A stretch of DNA of 18,501 bases. Source: Bacillota bacterium (GTDB taxonomy: Bacteria > Bacillota > Clostridia > Oscillospirales > Acutalibacteraceae). The number at the start of each line of letters is the position of its first letter. Positions within the stretch are counted from its first letter, which is position 1. Below the pieces are notes generated by a model. It was given only the letters and a program-made list of their open reading frames with translations, made no database searches and was not told the DNA's origin. The position numbers were made by a program, and so were the translations under genes. The DNA is taken from contig JAEZWL010000082.1 in NCBI GenBank assembly GCA_023420245.1, positions 1 to 18,501 of the forward strand, in the 5' to 3' direction. Shown here in pieces: positions 14,481 through 18,501 of the stretch.

Positions 14481-14924
14481 ATGACTGTTACAAAAAAAGA
14501 ATACAAGAAAATGGCGGATAAGGCCTCGCCATCCTCACCGTACGGCAGGAATATGCTAATGGCGTTTTTGGTTGGCGGCGCAATCTGCACGCTGGGGCAG
14601 TTTTTGGTTAATCTGTTTCTTCAGCTCGGGCTGGAGCTGAAGGATGCCCGCGCGTTTGTATCCATCAGCCTGATTTTCCTCAGTGCGCTCCTTACTGCCT
14701 TAAAGATTTACGATAACATTGCCAAGCACGCCGGAGCCGGTTCCCTGGTACCGATTACCGGTTTTGCGAATTCCATCGTAGCACCGGCAATGGAGTTTAA
14801 AAGCGAGGGCTATATCATTGGAATCGGCGGCAAAATGTTTGTGATCGCCGGTCCGGTGTTGGTTTACGGCATTGCAGCCTCCATTGTTTACGGCCTGATT
14901 GTTTGGGCTTTCCATCTCTACTGA
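14481..14924 (+). CDS. spoVAC: SpoVAC, dipicolinate channel subunit of the spore inner membrane
   Basis: A polytopic membrane protein of 147 residues, the usual SpoVAC length. With other SpoVA proteins it moves calcium dipicolinate into the developing spore and out at germination; the Bacillus protein behaves as a mechanosensitive channel. After a polar start come membrane segments at about 25-48, 58-77 and two packed in 112-143. Conserved-looking LVPITGFANSIVAPAMEFKS (89-108) joins them. AAAGGGGG lies 7-8 bases before the ATG. It is followed 28 bases later by spoVAD, the normal order, and a forespore-type promoter precedes it. No spoVAA or spoVAB lies upstream, as is usual in clostridia. Confidence 0.95.
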   Translation: MTVTKKEYKKMADKASPSSPYGRNMLMAFLVGGAICTLGQFLVNLFLQLGLELKDARAFVSISLIFLSALLTALKIYDNIAKHAGAGSLVPITGFANSIVAPAMEFKSEGYIIGIGGKMFVIAGPVLVYGIAASIVYGLIVWAFHLY

Positions 14925-14952
14925 AATGCTTGATGAGATTGGAGGAACGGTA

Positions 14953-15972
14953 ATGCTGGAACGAGTCGGAAAATACACCATAAAATTGAACAGTGTACCG
15001 ACAATATTGGGCTTCGCCTCGGTAGTCGGTAAGAAGGAATCGGAAGGTCCCTTGGGCGATAGGTTTGATCAGTGCCATCAGGATACCCACCTCGGGGAAT
15101 CCACCTGGGAAAAGGCGGAAAGCCGGATGCAGAACGAGGCGGTGAGCCTTGCTTTAAAGAAAGCAGGGCTGGAAAATACAAATGTTGATTGCATCTTTGC
15201 AGGCGATTTGCTGAACCAGTGCATTTCCTCTACCTTCGGTTTGCGCGCACTGGATATCCCGTTTTTGGGGCAGTACGGCGCCTGCTCCACTATGGCGCAG
15301 ACCTTGGCAATTGCCTCGATCTTTACCTCCTGCGGCGCTTCCGGGCGCGCCGTTGCGGTAACCTCCTCCCATTTCTGCTCCGCAGAGCGCCAGTTCCGGT
15401 TTCCGCTGGAATACGGCGGGCAGCGTACGCCAACCGCTCAGTGGACCGCAACGGGTTCGGGTGCGATTGTGGTAGGGCCGAGTGACCCCAATTCGCAGAA
15501 GAAGGTCGGCGTGGAAGCGATTACCTTCGGAAGAATCACGGATTTCGCCATCAAGGATGCCAACAATATGGGCGCGGCAATGGCTCCGGCCGCAGCGCAG
15601 ACGCTCATCGATTATTTTCGGGATACCGGAACTTCTCCGAACGAGTATGACCTGATTCTTACCGGCGACCTCGGAGAAATCGGTAGCAATCTGCTGAAGG
15701 AGCTTTTATCGAGGGAAAATATTGATATCAGCGGGGTTCATAAGGACTGCGGTCTGATGATTTATGATCAGATCCGTCAGGATGTCCATGCGGGAGGCTC
15801 CGGCTGCGGCTGTTCCGCTGCGGTGCTTTGTTCCGTAATCCTACAGCAGCTTTCCGAGGGTACACTTCACAATGTACTGTTTATCGGGACGGGTGCGCTG
15901 ATGTCACCGACCTCTTCTCAGCAGGGGGAAACAATTCCGGGCGTGGCGCATCTGGTATACCTGAAAGCATAA
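14953..15972 (+). CDS. spoVAD: SpoVAD, dipicolinate-binding spore protein
   Basis: A 339-residue soluble protein on the spore inner membrane that binds dipicolinic acid for SpoVA transport. It has the thiolase/ketosynthase-like fold of the family. Recognisable blocks are GDLLNQCISSTFGLR (84-98), LGQYGACSTMAQ (105-116, with a cysteine at the old thiolase nucleophile position), TPTAQWTATGSGA around 170-182, and GTGALMSPTSSQQGE near the end. The length is normal. The ATG at 14953 follows GGAGG by 7 bases; an upstream in-frame ATG inside spoVAC (14899) is rejected. The cluster stops here: no spoVAE follows, since the phosphohexomutase converges within 53 bases. Confidence 0.96.
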   Translation: MLERVGKYTIKLNSVPTILGFASVVGKKESEGPLGDRFDQCHQDTHLGESTWEKAESRMQNEAVSLALKKAGLENTNVDCIFAGDLLNQCISSTFGLRALDIPFLGQYGACSTMAQTLAIASIFTSCGASGRAVAVTSSHFCSAERQFRFPLEYGGQRTPTAQWTATGSGAIVVGPSDPNSQKKVGVEAITFGRITDFAIKDANNMGAAMAPAAAQTLIDYFRDTGTSPNEYDLILTGDLGEIGSNLLKELLSRENIDISGVHKDCGLMIYDQIRQDVHAGGSGCGCSAAVLCSVILQQLSEGTLHNVLFIGTGALMSPTSSQQGETIPGVAHLVYLKA

Positions 15973-16000
15973 ATAAAGCCGGACACAAGAGTGTCCGGCT
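15970..16000 (-). terminator. Terminator of the phosphohexomutase gene, shared with the spoVAD end
   Basis: A perfect 10 bp stem, AGCCGGACAC-AAGA-GTGTCCGGCT (15977-16000). On the minus strand it is followed by TTTATTT. On the plus strand no T run follows, so it would only be a 3' hairpin for spoVAD. Confidence 0.8.
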
Positions 16001-16024
16001 CCAGAAATTGGGAATCTGTAAGGG

Positions 16025-17551
16025 TTATTTGCCGAGATAATCTTTGATCGGGGAGAGCTCGACTCCCTTGCAGGTGAGCAGGTACGCGTTGAGCTGTTCG
16101 GCGATCATACGTACGCCGCCCGCGGAGTCGCTTTCGATATTCAGCGGCATGATCGGGTCGTGAACGCTGAGGCGAAGCAGAAGCCAGCCGTCGCCGTTTT
16201 GCTTGCCAAACGAAATGCGGATACCCTCCCGGTTGTCCGGCGCGATTTCCCAGTCAGCCTGCTGCTTCGCGTATTCCTCCAGACCTTGAATAACGGTTTC
16301 GCCGCATTCTCTAAAATTTTCTTCCAGAATGGGCAGGCGAAGCTCCACGGCCTCCGCCGGTTCTGCCAAAGGCTCCAGAAGGCTTTCAAGACTCTTGCCC
16401 TGCGCGCGGAGCTGTGCCATTTTAATAATGATTTTGGTAACGAGGTAAGCGCCGTCGTCAAGAAAATAGTTCTCACGCAGCGCCGCGTGACCGGAGGTTT
16501 CGATTGCCAGCGGGCAGTTAGCCCCCTCCTTGTTCAGACGGATTGCCTCGTTGATTACGTTTTTATAGCCTCTTTTAAAGCGGTGATGCTTGCCGCCGAG
16601 AGTTTTCTCAATATAAAGCTTTAAACCACTTGAGGTAATAGAGTCAGTAACGATGGTTCCGCCTTCGTTGCCTTCGAGCGCGATTGCCGAAGCGATTGCC
16701 ACCAGACGGTTGCGGTTGATTTCCTCGCCCTTCGCGTCTACCGCGCCCCCACGGTCCACGTCCGTGTCGAAGATAACGCCCATGTCCGCTTTAGCGGCCA
16801 AGGTTGCCGCGCAAACGGATTTCATCGCTGTTTCGTTTTCCGGGTTTGGGATATGATTCGGGAAATAGCCGTCGGGCTCCAGAAACTGGCTGCCGTTTGT
16901 GTTCGCGCCGAGGGGGGCAAGAACCTCGTGTGCGTAGAAGCCACCCGCACCGTTGCCTGCATCCACAACAATTTTGAAGCCGTTGAGCGGGTGCTCGTAA
17001 TCAACCGCGTTTACCCCGCGTTTGATCATCTCGCGAAGATGTGCGCTGTATTTTTCCATATAATTAACCGGTTTTACACAGCCCTCTGCCGCGGCAGGAA
17101 CTTTGCCGCTCTGCGCGTGCTCCAGAATCGCCTCGATATCGGGTGAGTCAAGACCGCCGTTTTTGGTAAAGAATTTTAAACCGTTGCGGTTGAACGGATG
17201 ATGGCTCGCCGTAATTTGCACGGAGCCGTCACACCCGAGGTCGACCGTAGTCATAAACATAGAAGGTGTCGAGGCCAGACCGCAGTCAAGCACCTGAACG
17301 CCGGCGCCCGCAAGCGTACGGATAACGGCTGTTTTGATGCGCTGCGCCGATATGCGGGAATCGTGACCGACCGCTACAGAGAGCTTTGCGGCGTCCTTGC
17401 CGGTATTAGCGGAAAGCCATAAGGCGAAGCCCGCCGCCATTTTCTCTATATTTTCATCGGTGAGATTAATCTCCTGACCTTCTACTCCTTCGCTCGCAAC
17501 CCCGCGAATATCTGTTCCGCTTTTAAATTGTTTCCAGTATTTTGTAAGCAT
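16025..17551 (-). CDS. Phosphohexomutase (phosphoglucomutase/phosphomannomutase family)
   Basis: Interconverts hexose 1- and 6-phosphates, supplying sugar nucleotides for wall glycans. It has 508 residues and four domains. The phosphoserine loop is ITASHHPFNRNGLKFF (113-128, Ser116). The metal loop is FDTDVDRGG (261-269), the sugar-binding loop ETSGHAALRENYFLDDG (351-367), and the C-terminal phosphate loop DNREGIRISF. The usual motifs in the family are TASHNP and DGDxDR, so His replaces Asn in one and Thr replaces Gly in the other. Every catalytic Asp and Ser is kept, so activity is expected. The start with AAGGGG at 6 bases is preferred over an ATG 7 codons upstream. Whether it prefers glucose, mannose or glucosamine phosphate cannot be told. 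Confidence 0.92.
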   Translation of the reverse strand: MLTKYWKQFKSGTDIRGVASEGVEGQEINLTDENIEKMAAGFALWLSANTGKDAAKLSVAVGHDSRISAQRIKTAVIRTLAGAGVQVLDCGLASTPSMFMTTVDLGCDGSVQITASHHPFNRNGLKFFTKNGGLDSPDIEAILEHAQSGKVPAAAEGCVKPVNYMEKYSAHLREMIKRGVNAVDYEHPLNGFKIVVDAGNGAGGFYAHEVLAPLGANTNGSQFLEPDGYFPNHIPNPENETAMKSVCAATLAAKADMGVIFDTDVDRGGAVDAKGEEINRNRLVAIASAIALEGNEGGTIVTDSITSSGLKLYIEKTLGGKHHRFKRGYKNVINEAIRLNKEGANCPLAIETSGHAALRENYFLDDGAYLVTKIIIKMAQLRAQGKSLESLLEPLAEPAEAVELRLPILEENFRECGETVIQGLEEYAKQQADWEIAPDNREGIRISFGKQNGDGWLLLRLSVHDPIMPLNIESDSAGGVRMIAEQLNAYLLTCKGVELSPIKDYLGK

Positions 17552-17581
17552 TTGAATCCCCTTCTTATACATCTTTCTATT

Positions 17582-17610
17582 ATTATAACCATTGACCGGC
17601 GGTTTGTAAA
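17582..17610 (-). promoter_or_regulatory. Sigma-A promoter of the phosphohexomutase gene
   Basis: On the minus strand TTTACA (17610-17605), 17 bases, perfect TATAAT (17587-17582). It lies directly before the ABC gene on the other strand, so the two starts are packed into about 70 bases. Confidence 0.8.
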
Positions 17611-17614
17611 CGAG

Positions 17615-18295
17615 GTGTTTTCTATAGCTGATTTAATAACGATAAGTAATATTTATAAACTTTATAACAAAGGGGAAAACGAGGTTCACGCGCTGGACGG
17701 CGTGTCCTTCTCCATTCAGCCGGGTGAGTTTCTCGCCATTGTCGGACAATCCGGCTCGGGCAAATCGACCCTGATGAACATCCTTGGTTGTCTTGATACA
17801 CCTACCAGCGGGGAGTACTACCTCGACGGAAGAAATGTATCCGGAATGAATGAGGCGATGCTGACAGAAATTCGCAATCAGGAAATCGGGTTTGTTTTTC
17901 AAGGATTTAACCTGATCGGAAGTCTTGACGCGATTGAAAACGTAGAGCTTCCCCTGCTTTATCGCGGTCTTTCAAAGGAGGAGCGCCGAAGTCTTGCGGA
18001 AGCTGCGCTCCGCGAGGTAGGGCTCTCCCGAAGAATTCGCCATAAGCCGTCGCAGATGAGCGGAGGTCAGCAGCAGAGGGTGGCAATTGCGCGCGCGATT
18101 GCGGCAAAGCCGCCCATTATTCTGGCGGATGAACCAACCGGGAACCTCGATTCCAAATCCGGCGCGGCGGTTATGGATATTCTGCGCTGTTTGAACGCGG
18201 AGGGCAGAACGGTTATTTTAATTACACATGATGAGAAAATCGCGGCCGCCGCAAAGCGCGTAATACAAATACAGGATGGAAAAATTGTCAGTTAA
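17615..18295 (+). CDS. ABC transporter ATP-binding protein, MacB/LolD type
   Basis: An ATPase of about 226 residues that powers a membrane partner of the FtsX-like permease class, exporting peptides, antibiotics or lipoproteins. Walker A is GQSGSGKS (44-51), Q-loop Gln96, signature MSGGQQQRVAIARA (148-161), Walker B IILADEPTGNLDS (168-180) and H-loop His205. EVHALDGVSFSIQPGEF and the CLDTPTSGEY segment place it in the MacB/LolD/CcmA-like exporter group. The start is unclear: GTG at 17615 has no good ribosome binding site. An ATA at 17624 sits 6 bases after GAGGTG and would give a more usual N-terminus. No permease lies within the window, though the next gene starts 174 bases on. Confidence 0.9.
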   Translation: MFSIADLITISNIYKLYNKGENEVHALDGVSFSIQPGEFLAIVGQSGSGKSTLMNILGCLDTPTSGEYYLDGRNVSGMNEAMLTEIRNQEIGFVFQGFNLIGSLDAIENVELPLLYRGLSKEERRSLAEAALREVGLSRRIRHKPSQMSGGQQQRVAIARAIAAKPPIILADEPTGNLDSKSGAAVMDILRCLNAEGRTVILITHDEKIAAAAKRVIQIQDGKIVS

Positions 18296-18382
18296 AAAAA
18301 TAAAAATGCCGGGTATCCATAAAAAACGGAAAAATTGGTAAGACTGACAGAATCTTTGTTGATTATCACACGCCCTGTTTTA

Positions 18383-18410
18383 TTGACAAACGCGAATCAA
18401 ATGTTATAAT
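18383..18410 (+). promoter_or_regulatory. Sigma-A promoter for the gene at the right edge
   Basis: A perfect TTGACA (18383-18388), 16 bases, and a perfect TATAAT (18405-18410). It shows that the edge gene is transcribed independently of the ABC ATPase. I see no clear terminator for the ABC gene between 18296 and 18382. Confidence 0.85.
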
Positions 18411-18468
18411 GAATTCAGTAAAAGATTTACAGTTTTACATGATTTGATTACGCTAAAGGAGGGCAACT

Positions 18469-18501
18469 ATGGATACGCTTCAGTTACATGATGTAGATGT
18501 A
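18469..18501 (+). CDS. Start of an unidentified gene, cut by the window edge
   Basis: Only 11 codons are present (MDTLQLHDVDV). AAAGGAGG lies 6 bases before the ATG, and an excellent promoter lies about 60 bases up, so the gene is real. The product cannot be named from this fragment. Confidence 0.7.
   Translation, partial: MDTLQLHDVDV

Overview
The window looks like a chromosomal segment of an endospore-forming member of the Firmicutes, class Clostridia, probably the Ruminococcaceae/Oscillospiraceae side. The evidence is the spoVAC-spoVAD pair, a class B sortase, a VanW-domain wall protein, AGGAGG-type ribosome binding sites, sigma-A promoters and moderately GC-rich coding sequence. The placement rests on gene content and style, not on a search. 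A sigma-D-type promoter hints that the organism is also motile.

Left part (1-5899). Positions 1-512 hold no convincing gene. They contain two near-identical 147-149 bp direct repeats, each with a strong terminator hairpin. Next, on the minus strand, is a compact five-gene run. In transcription order it is a cysteine desulfurase (nifS-like), thiI, cinA, a sortase B and a small protein I read as a decayed CinA/MoCF-like domain. The desulfurase probably hands sulfur to ThiI for 4-thiouridine in tRNA. CinA is a nucleotide-repair and NMN-deamidase protein. A promoter and a possibly structured leader precede nifS.

Middle part (5920-12892). A Fur-family (Zur-like) regulator diverges from nifS. It converges on a GT28 glycosyltransferase of the diacylglycerol-glucosyltransferase type. 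The VanW/G5-like envelope protein diverges from that gene and is followed by a family 2 glycosyltransferase and a glutamine-dependent NAD+ synthetase. Three of these genes are envelope-related. NAD salvage (the CinA deamidase) and NAD synthesis (nadE) both occur in the window.

Right part (12893-18501). The nadE to transglycosylase intergenic region carries what looks like an unannotated small RNA: a sigma-A promoter, three hairpins including one that displays a CCCTCCC loop, and a strong terminator. The transglycosylase after it (minus strand) has no signal peptide, has a three-fold repeat tail, and has an exact TAAA-N15-GCCGAAAT flagellar-type promoter. It diverges from spoVAC-spoVAD (dipicolinate uptake into the forespore), which has a sigma-G-like promoter and no spoVAE after it. 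A phosphohexomutase with unusual active-site loops, a MacB/LolD-type ABC ATPase with an unclear start codon, and the first codons of one more gene complete the window.

The most novel-looking items are the C-rich-loop small RNA, the sigma-D-linked signal-less transglycosylase, the 147 bp repeat pair and the degenerate CinA-like neighbour of cinA. I found no CRISPR array, insertion sequence, prophage, tRNA or rRNA.
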